DNA from: Saccharothrix sp. NRRL B-16314
Lineage (GTDB): Bacteria > Actinomycetota > Actinomycetes > Mycobacteriales > Pseudonocardiaceae
Direction of reading: 5' to 3'
Length of the DNA stretch: 64,000 nucleotides
Assembly: GCF_000716595.1 (NCBI RefSeq)
Contig: NZ_JNXC01000021.1
Span: forward strand, 124,001-188,000
Position numbers and translations under genes: made by a program
Notes under the pieces: generated by a model
The model's input: only the letters and a program-made list of their open reading frames with translations
Told to the model about the DNA's origin: nothing
The model's database searches: none
In this document: one piece after another, positions 7,454 through 15,688 of the stretch
Numbering within the stretch: the stretch's first letter is position 1
How the letters are laid out: every line of letters starts with the position of its first letter

Positions 7454-9025
7454 TCAGTTCCAGGACGGAAGCCACTTCTGGGCGTCCCACGTCTCCGGGG
7501 TGATCGGTATGCCGTTGAGGATCGGCCACAGCCACACGAAGTTGGCCACGACCAGGCCCACGTAGAGCGCCACGGCGAGCAGGCCGGTGCCGCGGCGCTC
7601 CTTGCCGTCCGTCCGCTTCCCCAGCATCTCGCCCAACGCCAACGCGATCGCCAGCACCAGGAACGGCGCCATCGGCGTCACGTAGAAGAAGTACATCTGC
7701 CGGTCGACGTTCAGGAACCACGGCAGGAAGCCCGCGCCGTACCCGACCAGCACCGCCGCGTACCGCCAGTCCAGCCGGGTGATCGACTGCCACAGCGCCC
7801 ACGCCAGCACCGGGAACGCCAGCCACCACATGGCGGGCGTCCCGATCAGCATGATCGCGCCGACGCACGTCGGCCCGCCGCAGCCCTGCACCGCGCCCTC
7901 GAAGTAGTAGAGCATCGGCCGCAGGCCCATCGGCCACGTCCACGGCTTCGACTCCCACGGGTGCCGGTTCGTCTCCGACGTCACCAGCTTGGTGTGGAAG
8001 TCCAGCACGTTCCCGCTGTAGTACCAGAGCGCCCGCAGCGGGTCGGGGATCCACGAGTCGTCCGGCAGCTTCCCGCCCACGACGTGCCGGTCGATGGCCG
8101 TCTCCGACGTGAACCACGCCCACCACGTCGCCAGGTACGCCAGGATCGGGATCACCAGCAGCGCGAACAGCGACGGCAGCAGGTCCTTCGCGAACGACCC
8201 CAGCCACGGCCGCTCCACCCCGGCGGCACGGCGGGCGGTGGCGCTCCACAGCACCGACAGCACGCCGAAGAACGCGATGTACCAGACCCCGGACCACTTG
8301 ACGCCGCACGCCAGGCCGAGCGCGACCCCACCGGCGAACCGCCACCAGCGGAAACCCAGCCACGGACCCAGCGGTGAGCTCGTCGCCCACCCCTCGCGCA
8401 CCGCGACGGCCAGCCGCGACCGCACCTGGTCCCGGTCCACCACCAGGCACGCGAACGCCACCACCACGAAGAACGCCAGGAAGATGTCCAGCATCCCCAT
8501 CCGCGACTGCACGTGGCTCACGCCGTCCGCGATGAGCAGCACACCGGCGATCGCGCCGATCAGGTCGGACCGGGTGAGCCGCCGGGCGATCCGCACCACC
8601 AGCAGGATCGTCAACGTGCCCACGACCGCCGACGCGAACCGCCAGCCGACGCCGTCGTAGCCGAACAGCCACTCGCCGAGCGCGATCAGCTGCTTGCCCA
8701 GCGGCGGGTGGACGATCAGCTCGTAGCCGGGGTTGTCCTCGTAGCCGCCGTTGCGCAGCACCGACGCGCCCTGCGGCACGTAGTGCTTCTCGTCGAAGAT
8801 CGGGGTGCCCTTGTCGGTCGGGAACCCCAGGTTCCAGAACCGCACGACGCCGCCGATCAGCGCCACGGTCAGCGTGACGAGCCAGCCCCTCAGGGCGTCG
8901 CTCAGGGGGCCGGGTTCGAGCTGGCGTGCCCGCTCCTCGCGGTCGTTGCCCGGAGGAGGGCTCGCCGGCGGAACCTCGCCGGCCTCGACCACGTCGTCTG
9001 CGGACTGCGGTGCGATCAGGCTCAC
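7454..9025 (-). CDS. pmt: Dolichyl-phosphate-mannose-type protein O-mannosyltransferase
   Basis: A 523-residue polytopic membrane enzyme equivalent in position and type to M. tuberculosis Rv1002c. It transfers mannose from polyprenyl-phosphate-mannose to Ser/Thr of proteins being exported by Sec. The acidic pair D78-E79 in IFDEKHY, in the first extracytoplasmic loop, matches the catalytic Asp-Glu of the family. About ten hydrophobic spans follow, with the conserved late segment FYVTPMAPFLVLAIALALGE. Likely clients in this window are the Thr/Ser-rich exported proteins, such as the transglycosylase at 54831. GTG 9025 sits 7 nt after TACGAT, so the mRNA is probably leaderless. Confidence 0.92.
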   Translation of the reverse strand: MSLIAPQSADDVVEAGEVPPASPPPGNDREERARQLEPGPLSDALRGWLVTLTVALIGGVVRFWNLGFPTDKGTPIFDEKHYVPQGASVLRNGGYEDNPGYELIVHPPLGKQLIALGEWLFGYDGVGWRFASAVVGTLTILLVVRIARRLTRSDLIGAIAGVLLIADGVSHVQSRMGMLDIFLAFFVVVAFACLVVDRDQVRSRLAVAVREGWATSSPLGPWLGFRWWRFAGGVALGLACGVKWSGVWYIAFFGVLSVLWSATARRAAGVERPWLGSFAKDLLPSLFALLVIPILAYLATWWAWFTSETAIDRHVVGGKLPDDSWIPDPLRALWYYSGNVLDFHTKLVTSETNRHPWESKPWTWPMGLRPMLYYFEGAVQGCGGPTCVGAIMLIGTPAMWWLAFPVLAWALWQSITRLDWRYAAVLVGYGAGFLPWFLNVDRQMYFFYVTPMAPFLVLAIALALGEMLGKRTDGKERRGTGLLAVALYVGLVVANFVWLWPILNGIPITPETWDAQKWLPSWN

Positions 9026-9032
9026 GTCGCCG

Positions 9033-9042
9033 ATCGTAGGGT
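9033..9042. promoter_or_regulatory. Overlapping divergent -10 boxes for pmt and rsmI
   Basis: The 24-bp gap between the divergent start codons contains TACGAT on the minus strand (9033-9038) and TAGGGT on the plus strand (9037-9042), each 7 nt from its start codon. The two hexamers share two base pairs, so the promoters should exclude each other, and both mRNAs are predicted to be leaderless. Confidence 0.65.
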
Positions 9043-9049
9043 GAGAGGT

Positions 9050-9895
9050 GTGAGACCTGTATCTGGATCAGGCCGTTTGGTGCTGGCCGCTACTCCGCTC
9101 GGCGACGTCCGGGACGCTTCGGCGCGCCTGGTGGACGCTTTGGGATCGGCCGACGTGATCGCGGCGGAGGACACCCGGAGACTCCGGTCGTTGGCCACGG
9201 CCCTGGGGGTGACCCCGTCGGGGCGGGTCGTCAGCTTCTACGACCAGGTCGAGACGGCCCGGCTGCCGAAGCTGCTGGAGGCGCTGCACGAGGGGCAGAC
9301 GGTCGTCCTGGTGACGGACGCCGGCATGCCCAGCGTGTCCGACCCCGGCTACCGGCTCGTGGCGGCGTGCGTGGAGGAGGACATCCGGGTCACGTGCCTG
9401 CCCGGACCGTCCGCCGTGACGACCGCCCTGGCGTTGTCGGGGCTGCCGTCGGACCGCTTCTGCTTCGACGGCTTCCCGCCGCGCAAGCAGGGCGAGCGGC
9501 AGCGGTGGTTCGCGGCGCTGGCGAACGAGCCGCGGACGTGCGTCTTCTTCGAATCACCCCATCGGCTGGCGGACACGCTCGCCGACGCGGCCTCGGTGCT
9601 GGGCGACGACCGGCGGGCGGCGGTGTGCCGGGAGCTGACCAAGACGTACGAGGAGGTCAAGCGGGGTGGGCTCGGTGAGCTGGCCGAGTGGGCGGCCGAG
9701 GGGGTGCGGGGCGAGATCACGGTCGTGCTGGCGCCCGCCGAGACCCGTGAGGCGCCGCCGATGGAGGCGCTGGTGGCCGAGGTGAAGCAGCGGGTGGCCG
9801 ACGGGGAGCGGATGAAGTCGGCGGCGGCGGAGGTCGCGGAGGCGGCGGGCGTGGGCAAGAAGGCGCTGTACGACGCGGTGGTCAGGGGCTCCTGA
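9050..9895 (+). CDS. rsmI: 16S rRNA (cytidine1402-2'-O)-methyltransferase
   Basis: A 281-residue RsmI-family enzyme that methylates the ribose of C1402 in the 30S decoding centre, using S-adenosylmethionine. Visible motifs include the N-terminal LVLAATPLGD and AEDTR, the SAM-site TDAGMPSVSDPG, CLPGPSAV, FDGFPPRK and FFESPHRL; all are characteristic of the YraL/RsmI tetrapyrrole-methylase fold. Start GTG 9050 lies 7 nt after TAGGGT. Its place next to pmt and upstream of metG is the same as in mycobacteria. Confidence 0.93.
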   Translation: MRPVSGSGRLVLAATPLGDVRDASARLVDALGSADVIAAEDTRRLRSLATALGVTPSGRVVSFYDQVETARLPKLLEALHEGQTVVLVTDAGMPSVSDPGYRLVAACVEEDIRVTCLPGPSAVTTALALSGLPSDRFCFDGFPPRKQGERQRWFAALANEPRTCVFFESPHRLADTLADAASVLGDDRRAAVCRELTKTYEEVKRGGLGELAEWAAEGVRGEITVVLAPAETREAPPMEALVAEVKQRVADGERMKSAAAEVAEAAGVGKKALYDAVVRGS

Positions 9896-10015
9896 CCGGG
9901 GTGGCGGAGCGCGTCCGCGGCTCCGCGCCGGCGCGCGGCCGGTGGTCGTCAGCGGTCGGACGCGACCAGCCCGACCCGCGAAAACCTGCTGGACGCACCT
10001 CCGTAGGCTTGGCCC

Positions 10016-11806
10016 ATGAGTGCCTCCGTGCTGACCGCGGTGGCGTGGCCCTACGCCAACGGCCCCCGCCACATCGGTCACGTCTCCGGTTTCGGTGTCC
10101 CTTCCGACGTGTTCTCCCGCTACATGCGCATGTCGGGCAACCGGGTGCTGATGGTCTCCGGCTCGGACGAGCACGGCACGCCCATCTCGGTCCAGGCCGA
10201 GAAGGAGGGCATGTCCACCCGCGAGCTCGTGGACAAGTACCACCGGGTCATCGCGAACGACCTGCACGGCCTCGGCCTGTCCTACGACCTGTTCACCCGG
10301 ACCACCACCGGCAACCACTACAAGGTGGTCCAGGAGCTGTTCCTCGCCCTCTGGCGCAACGGCTACGTCGTCCCCAAGACCGAGATGGGCGCGATCAGCC
10401 CGTCCACCGGCCGCACCCTGCCCGACCGCTACATCGAGGGCACCTGCCCGATCTGCGGCTACGACGGCGCCCGCGGCGACCAGTGCGACAACTGCGGCAA
10501 CCAGCTCGACCCGATCGACCTGAAGAACCCGCGCTCGCGCATCAACGGCGAGGTGCCGAAGTTCGTCGAGACCGAGCACCTGTTCCTGGACCTGCCGCAG
10601 TTCATCGACGCGCTCGGCGGCTGGCTCCAGACCCGCACCGAGTGGCGCCCGAACGTGCTCAAGTTCAGCCAGAACCTCATCGGCGACCTCCGCCCGCGCG
10701 CCATCACCCGCGACCTGGACTGGGGCATCCCCATCCCGCTCGACGGCTGGAGCGAGCAGCCGATGAAGCGCTTCTACGTGTGGTTCGACGCGGTCATCGG
10801 CTACCTCAGCGCGTCGGTCGAGTGGGCCCGCCGCAGCGGGGACGACGACGCCTGGAAGGAGTTCTGGACCGGCGACGCCCAGGGCTACTACTTCATGGGC
10901 AAGGACAACATCGTCTTCCACTCGCTGATCTGGCCCTCCCTGCTCCTCGGGCAGAACGGCCAGGGCGCGAAGGGCGGCGAGCCGGGCGCGTTCGGCGCGC
11001 TGAACCTGCCCACCGAGGTGGTCAGCTCCGAGTTCCTGACCATGAGCGGCTCGAAGTTCTCCACCTCGCGCGGCACGGTCATCTACGTGACGGACTTCCT
11101 GAAGGAGTTCGGCCCGGACGCCCTGCGCTACTTCATCTCGGTCGCCGGCCCGGAGAACCAGGACACCGACTTCACCTGGGAGGAGTTCGTCCGCCGGACC
11201 AACTTCGAGCTGGCCAACGAGTGGGGCAACCTGGTCAACCGGTCGATCTCGATGGCGCACAAGAACGTGGGCGCCGTGCCGAGGCCGACCAACCCCACCC
11301 GGGCCGACCACGAGCTGCTCGAACTCAGCCGCAAGGCGTTCGGCACGGTGGGCGCGAACCTGCGCCGCTCGCGGTTCAAGCAGGCGTCCTCGGAGGCCAT
11401 GAAGGTGGTCGGCGCGGCGAACCGCTACCTGTCCGACCAGGAGCCGTGGAAGCTCAAGGACGACCCGGAGCGCCGCGACACCGTGCTGCACACCGCGTTG
11501 CAGGTCGTGCAGGACGCGAACGCCCTGCTCACCCCGTTCCTGCCGCACTCGGCGCAGAAGGTGCACGAGGCGCTGGGCGGCACGGGCGTGTGGGCGGCGC
11601 AGCCGGAGATCACCGAGGTCGAGGACCTGGACGTGCCGGACCGCGGGTACCCGGTGCTGACCGGCGACTACGCGGGCGAGCAGGCGACGTGGGCGTCCAC
11701 GCCGATCGAGGTCGGCCGGCCGCTGGCGAAGCCCGCGCCGCTGTTCGCGAAGCTCGACCCGGAGCTGGGCGAGACCGGCCCCGAGTGGGCCCCGATCGTC
11801 AAGTAG
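10016..11806 (+). CDS. metG: Methionyl-tRNA synthetase
   Basis: A 596-residue class I aminoacyl-tRNA synthetase that charges tRNA-Met. The ATP-site HIGH motif is at residues 19-22 and the KMSKS-equivalent KFSTS begins at K347. A single zinc knuckle is formed by C144, C147, C157 and C160. The C-terminal EMAP-type tRNA-binding domain found in some bacterial MetG proteins is absent. TAGGCT at 10004-10009 ends 6 nt before the ATG, which suggests a leaderless mRNA. tatD follows after 10 bp and is probably cotranscribed. Confidence 0.96.
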   Translation: MSASVLTAVAWPYANGPRHIGHVSGFGVPSDVFSRYMRMSGNRVLMVSGSDEHGTPISVQAEKEGMSTRELVDKYHRVIANDLHGLGLSYDLFTRTTTGNHYKVVQELFLALWRNGYVVPKTEMGAISPSTGRTLPDRYIEGTCPICGYDGARGDQCDNCGNQLDPIDLKNPRSRINGEVPKFVETEHLFLDLPQFIDALGGWLQTRTEWRPNVLKFSQNLIGDLRPRAITRDLDWGIPIPLDGWSEQPMKRFYVWFDAVIGYLSASVEWARRSGDDDAWKEFWTGDAQGYYFMGKDNIVFHSLIWPSLLLGQNGQGAKGGEPGAFGALNLPTEVVSSEFLTMSGSKFSTSRGTVIYVTDFLKEFGPDALRYFISVAGPENQDTDFTWEEFVRRTNFELANEWGNLVNRSISMAHKNVGAVPRPTNPTRADHELLELSRKAFGTVGANLRRSRFKQASSEAMKVVGAANRYLSDQEPWKLKDDPERRDTVLHTALQVVQDANALLTPFLPHSAQKVHEALGGTGVWAAQPEITEVEDLDVPDRGYPVLTGDYAGEQATWASTPIEVGRPLAKPAPLFAKLDPELGETGPEWAPIVK

Positions 11807-11816
11807 CCCGGCTCAA

Positions 11817-12653
11817 GTGACGAAACGCCGCGGCGAGCGGCCACCGGTCCCGGAAACCCTTCCGGCGCCGGTGGTCGACGCCCACACCCACCTGGACGCG
11901 TGCGGCGCGGAGACGCCCGAGCAGGTCCGCGAGATCCTCGACCGGGCCGCACTCGCCGGTGTCGACCGCGTGATCACCGTCGCCGACGACCTGGCCTCCG
12001 CGCACTGGGCCGCCGAAGCCGCCACGTGGGACGACCGGGTGTTCGCCGCCGTCGCCCTGCACCCCACCCGCACGTCCGCGTTCGGCGACGCGGAGCGGAC
12101 CGCGCTGGCGGAACTCGCCGAACGGCCGAGGGTCGTCGCGATCGGCGAGACCGGTTTGGACTACTACTGGGACTACGCGCCGAAAAGCGCCCAGCACGAG
12201 GCGTTCCGGTGGCACATCGACCTCGCCAAGCGGGTCGGCAAGGCGCTGATGATCCACGACCGGGACGCGCACGACGACATCCTCGCCGTGCTGGACACCG
12301 AAGGCGCGCCCTCCACAGTGGTCTTCCACTGCTTCTCCGGCGACCTCTCCTTCGCGCGCGCGTGCGTGGAGCGTGGTTTCGTGCTGTCGTTCGCGGGCGC
12401 CGTGACGTTCCGCAACGCCCAAGCCCTCAGGGAAGCCGCCCGTTGGGTGCCGGACGACCACGTCCTGGTCGAGACGGACGCGCCGTTCCTGACCCCTCAC
12501 CCGTACCGGGGTCGCCCGAACGAACCGTATTGCGCGAACTACACACTCCGGGACTTGGCGACACTGCGTGACGTAGATCCGGCCGATCTTGCGTCGAAGA
12601 TCACCCGAAACGCCGAACGGATCTTCGGTCTTCGTGACGTGGCGGAGTCGTAA
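11817..12653 (+). CDS. tatD: TatD-family metal-dependent DNase
   Basis: A 278-residue TIM-barrel hydrolase of the TatD family (3'-5' exonuclease or DNA-quality roles in studied members). Metal ligands are visible as H23 and H25 in DAHTHLD, Glu in IGETGLDYYWD, His in MIHDRDAHDD, His in FHCFSG and Asp in ETDAPFL. It is 10 bp downstream of metG, a pairing conserved in actinobacteria. The GTG start at 11817 has no clear ribosome site, which fits translation coupled to metG. Confidence 0.92.
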   Translation: MTKRRGERPPVPETLPAPVVDAHTHLDACGAETPEQVREILDRAALAGVDRVITVADDLASAHWAAEAATWDDRVFAAVALHPTRTSAFGDAERTALAELAERPRVVAIGETGLDYYWDYAPKSAQHEAFRWHIDLAKRVGKALMIHDRDAHDDILAVLDTEGAPSTVVFHCFSGDLSFARACVERGFVLSFAGAVTFRNAQALREAARWVPDDHVLVETDAPFLTPHPYRGRPNEPYCANYTLRDLATLRDVDPADLASKITRNAERIFGLRDVAES

Positions 12654-12728
12654 TCCCTCTTACGACGAATGGCGGACACACTTGCTCCGCCGACGGAGTG
12701 ACTGAGGTCACAAGGCTTGCAGGGGTGT

Positions 12729-12757
12729 TTGCACAACCCCCGGACACCCGTTACGGT
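12729..12757 (+). promoter_or_regulatory. Sigma-70-type promoter of rpfB with long leader
   Basis: TTGCAC (12729-12734) and TACGGT (12752-12757) are separated by exactly 17 nt. Transcription would begin near 12764, giving an untranslated leader of about 170 nt, long for this window. The leader includes a small hairpin (CCCGA with TCGGG around 12772-12790) and ends in a strong AGGAGG site. I could not fit the leader to a known riboswitch class. Confidence 0.65.
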
Positions 12758-12935
12758 CCCGTGACCGTGGCCCGAGTTTGAAAATCGGGACGCACCCGCA
12801 GTCGGGGCGGGTCACACAGACACCAGAAGCGAGAAGACGAGCGGACGCACAGGAGTTGCCGGAGATCACGAGCTGACCACCGACATCGACCGTGCGCGCA
12901 GCCGGACTTCGCGCCTTCAGGAGGTATGGCACCCC

Positions 12936-14366
12936 GTGAACTCGTTCAACGAGGACACCGACTGGTTTACGCCCGTGCAGGTGGCGCCGACAGGCGTCGA
13001 CGTCCTGGACAGACCCGGGCCGCCGTCCGAATGGGACACCGCGGTGTTCACCATCACCCCGGACGACGTGCTCGAAGTGCTCGGTCCGGACGCGGACGAA
13101 CTGCTGGCCGGCGCGAACGTCGACGTCGACGAGCTGATCCGGCTCATCAACGCCGAGACCACGCTCCTCCCCCCGATCATCATCCCCGACGAGGTCTCCC
13201 AGGACCGGGTCGCGGGCAGCATGGCTGCCGAGCAGCCGAGCGCCCCGCCCGCCGCGCTGGTCGAAGCCGCGGGGAAGTGGAAGCGCCGCTTCCTGAAGGC
13301 CGCGGTCCTCACCGTGCTGGTGACCGTCTCCGGCGGTGGCGCCACCGCGATCGCGATGGACAAGTCCGTCACGGTCGACGTCGACGGCGAAGCCAAGACC
13401 GTCCGCACCTACGAGTCCACCGTCGGCGAGATCCTGGCCGACGAGGGCATCACGATCGGCGAGCACGACGCGCTCAGCCCGTCACCCCAGGCGAAGGTCG
13501 GCGACGGCGGGAAGATCTCGCTGGACCGCGGCCGGCTGGTGAAGATGACGGTCGACGGCGAGCAGCGCGAGGGCTGGGTCCGCTCGGTCACCGTGGACGA
13601 GGCGCTGGACCAGCTCCAGGTCCAGGACGACGGCGCCTGGCTCTCCCACGACCGCGGCATGGACGTGCCGCTCGAGGGCATCGCGCTGGAGGTCAAGAGC
13701 CTCAAGACCGTCACGGTCTACGACGGCGGCAACGCGCCCCGGCAGGTGCGGACCACGGCGGTGACCGTGGACGAGCTGCTGAAGGCCGAGAACCTGTCGC
13801 TCGGGCCGGACGACCAGCTCGGGACGGCGCTGGACCTGAAGGTCACGAACGGCGCCGAGGTGCACATCACGCGCACCGGCGTGTCGGTGGTCAACGCGAC
13901 GGAGGCCATCCAGCCGCCCGTCGAGGAGGTCACGGACGACACGATGATGAAGGGCCAGAAAGAGGTCCTGGAGCCGGGTGTGCCCGGCGAGCAGATCGTC
14001 ACCTACCGCGTCACGGTGAAGAACGGCGCCGAGGTCGGCCGCGAGAAGCTGGGCGCGAAGGTCACCAAGGAGCCGGTGGCCAAGAAGGTCAAGGTCGGCA
14101 CGAAGCTCCCGCCCGACGGCGAGGTGTGGGACCGGCTGGCCTACTGCGAGGCGACCGGCAACTGGGCCATCAACACCGGCAACGGCTACTACGGCGGCCT
14201 CCAGTTCAACAAGGGCACCTGGGACGCCTACGGCGGCAGCCAGTACGCCGCGTACCCGCACCAGGCGAGCCGCGAGCAGCAGATCGCCATCGCGACCAAG
14301 CTCCGCGACGCCCGCGGCGGCTACTCCGCGTGGCCCCACTGCCAGCAGAAGCTGGGCCTGCCGTAA
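12936..14366 (+). CDS. rpfB: Resuscitation-promoting factor RpfB-like muralytic enzyme
   Basis: A 476-residue cell-wall glycosidase that cleaves peptidoglycan to restart growth of dormant cells. After a single membrane segment (about 119-141) come three DUF348 repeats (about 143-300), a G5 domain (about 310-385) and a C-terminal lysozyme-like Rpf domain beginning VWDRLAYCEATGNW, whose Glu is the catalytic residue. This is the RpfB order. Unlike typical RpfB, about 115 acidic cytoplasmic residues precede the membrane span. GTG 12936 follows AGGAGG at 12919-12924. The gene is upstream of rsmA, as in the known rpfB-ksgA-ispE operon. Confidence 0.93.
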   Translation: MNSFNEDTDWFTPVQVAPTGVDVLDRPGPPSEWDTAVFTITPDDVLEVLGPDADELLAGANVDVDELIRLINAETTLLPPIIIPDEVSQDRVAGSMAAEQPSAPPAALVEAAGKWKRRFLKAAVLTVLVTVSGGGATAIAMDKSVTVDVDGEAKTVRTYESTVGEILADEGITIGEHDALSPSPQAKVGDGGKISLDRGRLVKMTVDGEQREGWVRSVTVDEALDQLQVQDDGAWLSHDRGMDVPLEGIALEVKSLKTVTVYDGGNAPRQVRTTAVTVDELLKAENLSLGPDDQLGTALDLKVTNGAEVHITRTGVSVVNATEAIQPPVEEVTDDTMMKGQKEVLEPGVPGEQIVTYRVTVKNGAEVGREKLGAKVTKEPVAKKVKVGTKLPPDGEVWDRLAYCEATGNWAINTGNGYYGGLQFNKGTWDAYGGSQYAAYPHQASREQQIAIATKLRDARGGYSAWPHCQQKLGLP

Positions 14367-14432
14367 CCCGGCGCCGCCTGCGACCTCGCGTGGTGGTGCG
14401 GGTCCGGGCGCGACGTGGTGGAGAATGGATCG

Positions 14433-15311
14433 GTGACTGAGGATTCGACGTCGGCCGGGTCGGGGAGTTCGCTCCTCGGCCCGGCCGACGTCCGTCGGCT
14501 GGCAGCCGAGCTGGACATCCGCCCCACCAAGAAGCTCGGCCAGAACTTCGTGCACGACCCGAACACGGTGCGGCGCATCGTGTCCGCGGCCGGGCTGCGC
14601 GCCGACGACGTGGTGCTGGAGGTCGGCCCCGGCCTGGGTTCGCTGACGCTGGCGCTGCTGCCGTCGTGCCGCGCGCTGGTGGCCGTGGAGATCGACGGGG
14701 TGCTGGCGGACCGACTGCCGGTGACGGTGGCCGAACGCGCGCCCGGCCTGGCCGACCGGTTGAGCGTGGTGCACGCCGATGCGATGCGCGTCACACCGTC
14801 CGACCTGCCCGTGGAGCCGACCGCGCTCGTCGCGAACCTGCCGTACAACGTGGCCGTGCCCGTGGTGCTGCACCTGCTGGCCGAGCTGCCGTCGTTGTGC
14901 ACCGGCCTGGTGATGGTGCAGTCCGAGGTGGCCGACCGGATGGCCGCCGGACCGGGCAGCAAGGTCTACGGCGTGCCCAGCGTGAAGCTCGCCTGGTACG
15001 CGGACGCGCGGCGGGCCGGCCCGGTGCCGCGCTCGGTGTTCTGGCCGGTGCCCAACGTGGACTCCGCGCTGGTCGCGTTCGAACGGCACCCCGCACTGTC
15101 CACTGTGGATCAAAAGCTGCTGTTCTCGTTGGTGGACGCGGCTTTCGCGCAGCGGCGCAAGATGCTCCGCGGCGCCCTCTCCGGGTGGGCCGGTTCGGCG
15201 GCCGAGGCCGAGCGGCTGCTCGTCGCGGCGGGCGTTGACCCCGCGGTGCGCGGCGAACAACTGGACGTCAGTGCCTTCATCCGGATAGCCGAGGCTGCTA
15301 CCGCTCGATAG
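14433..15311 (+). CDS. rsmA: 16S rRNA (adenine1518/1519-N6)-dimethyltransferase
   Basis: A 292-residue KsgA/RsmA enzyme that dimethylates two adjacent adenines in helix 45 of 16S rRNA late in 30S assembly. It contains KKLGQNF, the SAM motif [11 protein letters not shown], and the catalytic NLPYN, followed by [12 protein letters not shown], all diagnostic. GTG 14433 was chosen over GTG 14415 because GGAG at 14420-14423 is 9 nt upstream. It follows rpfB by 66 bp and is probably cotranscribed with it. In many actinobacteria ispE comes next, but here a methionine-transport cassette intervenes. Confidence 0.94.
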   Translation: MTEDSTSAGSGSSLLGPADVRRLAAELDIRPTKKLGQNFVHDPNTVRRIVSAAGLRADDVVLEVGPGLGSLTLALLPSCRALVAVEIDGVLADRLPVTVAERAPGLADRLSVVHADAMRVTPSDLPVEPTALVANLPYNVAVPVVLHLLAELPSLCTGLVMVQSEVADRMAAGPGSKVYGVPSVKLAWYADARRAGPVPRSVFWPVPNVDSALVAFERHPALSTVDQKLLFSLVDAAFAQRRKMLRGALSGWAGSAAEAERLLVAAGVDPAVRGEQLDVSAFIRIAEAATAR

Positions 15312-15319
15312 ACGTTGAT

Positions 15320-15333
15320 CTTTCGGCCGAAAG
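15320..15333. promoter_or_regulatory. 14-bp perfect palindrome downstream of rsmA
   Basis: CTTTCGGCCGAAAG is a perfect palindrome with no loop, lying 8 bp after the rsmA stop and 31 bp before the -35 of the methionine cassette. It is too compact for a terminator and looks like a protein-binding site. No matching regulator is encoded nearby. Confidence 0.4.
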
Positions 15334-15363
15334 TGTGATTTGCCGGACGATCCGGTTACAGGC

Positions 15364-15393
15364 TTGCGTCGGCCGGGTCGGGTCAGGTGTACT
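15364..15393 (+). promoter_or_regulatory. Promoter of the metNIQ cassette
   Basis: TTGCGT (15364-15369) and TGTACT (15388-15393) are spaced by 18 nt. The predicted start, near 15400, coincides with the first base of the riboswitch P1 helix, which supports the assignment. Confidence 0.55.
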
Positions 15394-15400
15394 CGTGTTG

Positions 15401-15485
15401 CCATCCCGAGCGGCTGAGAGACCTGGCTCTACGACGCCGCAGCAACCACCCCCCACGGGGCAGGTGCTTCCGCCAGGATCGATGG
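15401..15485 (+). promoter_or_regulatory. S-box (SAM-I-type) riboswitch
   Basis: The segment carries the conserved S-box pieces in the right order: GAGCGGCTGAGAGACC, then GCAGCAACC, then AGGTGCTTCC followed by GCCAGGATC. A short P1 helix can form between CCATC (15401-15405) and GATGG (15481-15485). It precedes a methionine ABC importer, the usual target. Bound SAM should turn expression off. The 3' strand of P1 overlaps the GGAGG ribosome site (15484-15488) of the next small ORF, which suggests translational control. Confidence 0.85.
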
Positions 15486-15493
15486 AGGATCAC

Positions 15494-15574
15494 GTGCCCA
15501 GGATGCGAATGCTCACCCGCCGGCGGGTCGTCGACCACGGTCGCCGCACGTCCTCGGCCTGTCGCAGCTTCTGA
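15494..15574 (+). CDS. 26-codon Cys/Arg leader peptide upstream of metN
   Basis: A GTG-initiated ORF with a well-placed GGAGG (5 nt spacing) encodes MPRMRMLTRRRVVDHGRRTS followed by SACRSF. The RRRxVDxxRxxSSxC pattern resembles short Cys-containing leader peptides that genome pipelines annotate upstream of actinobacterial sulfur-assimilation genes (family recollection). It starts 8 nt after the SAM riboswitch and ends 114 nt before metN, so riboswitch-controlled translation of the leader may govern downstream expression. No protein data can be seen here. Confidence 0.6.
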   Translation: MPRMRMLTRRRVVDHGRRTSSACRSF

Positions 15575-15640
15575 AGCCCTAGGCGCTTTCGAATCCTCGC
15601 GTCCTCTCGCGGGACACCCTTCTGAGCTGGAGCCGCCGGT

Positions 15641-15664
15641 CCGGCACGCCGTGAGCGTGCCCGG
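15641..15664 (+). other. RNA hairpin between leader ORF and metN
   Basis: GGCACGC (15643-15649) pairs perfectly with GCGTGCC (15655-15661) around a 5-nt loop, and flanking CCGG repeats could lengthen or re-pair the stem. No T-tract follows. Its position between leader and metN fits an attenuator or a structure controlling metN access; a Rho-dependent site cannot be excluded. Confidence 0.4.
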
Positions 15665-15688
15665 CCGCATGCAGTCGTGGAGCGAAAC

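Noticed and set aside
12764..12935. ydaO (c-di-AMP) riboswitch in the rpfB leader
   Set aside because: Such riboswitches precede many actinobacterial rpf genes, but I could not find the conserved aptamer segments here; only a small hairpin is visible.
12926..14440. ATG at 12926 with AGGAGG close upstream
   Set aside because: It opens a different frame whose product is Arg/Gly/Ala-rich nonsense; the rpfB frame starts at GTG 12936.
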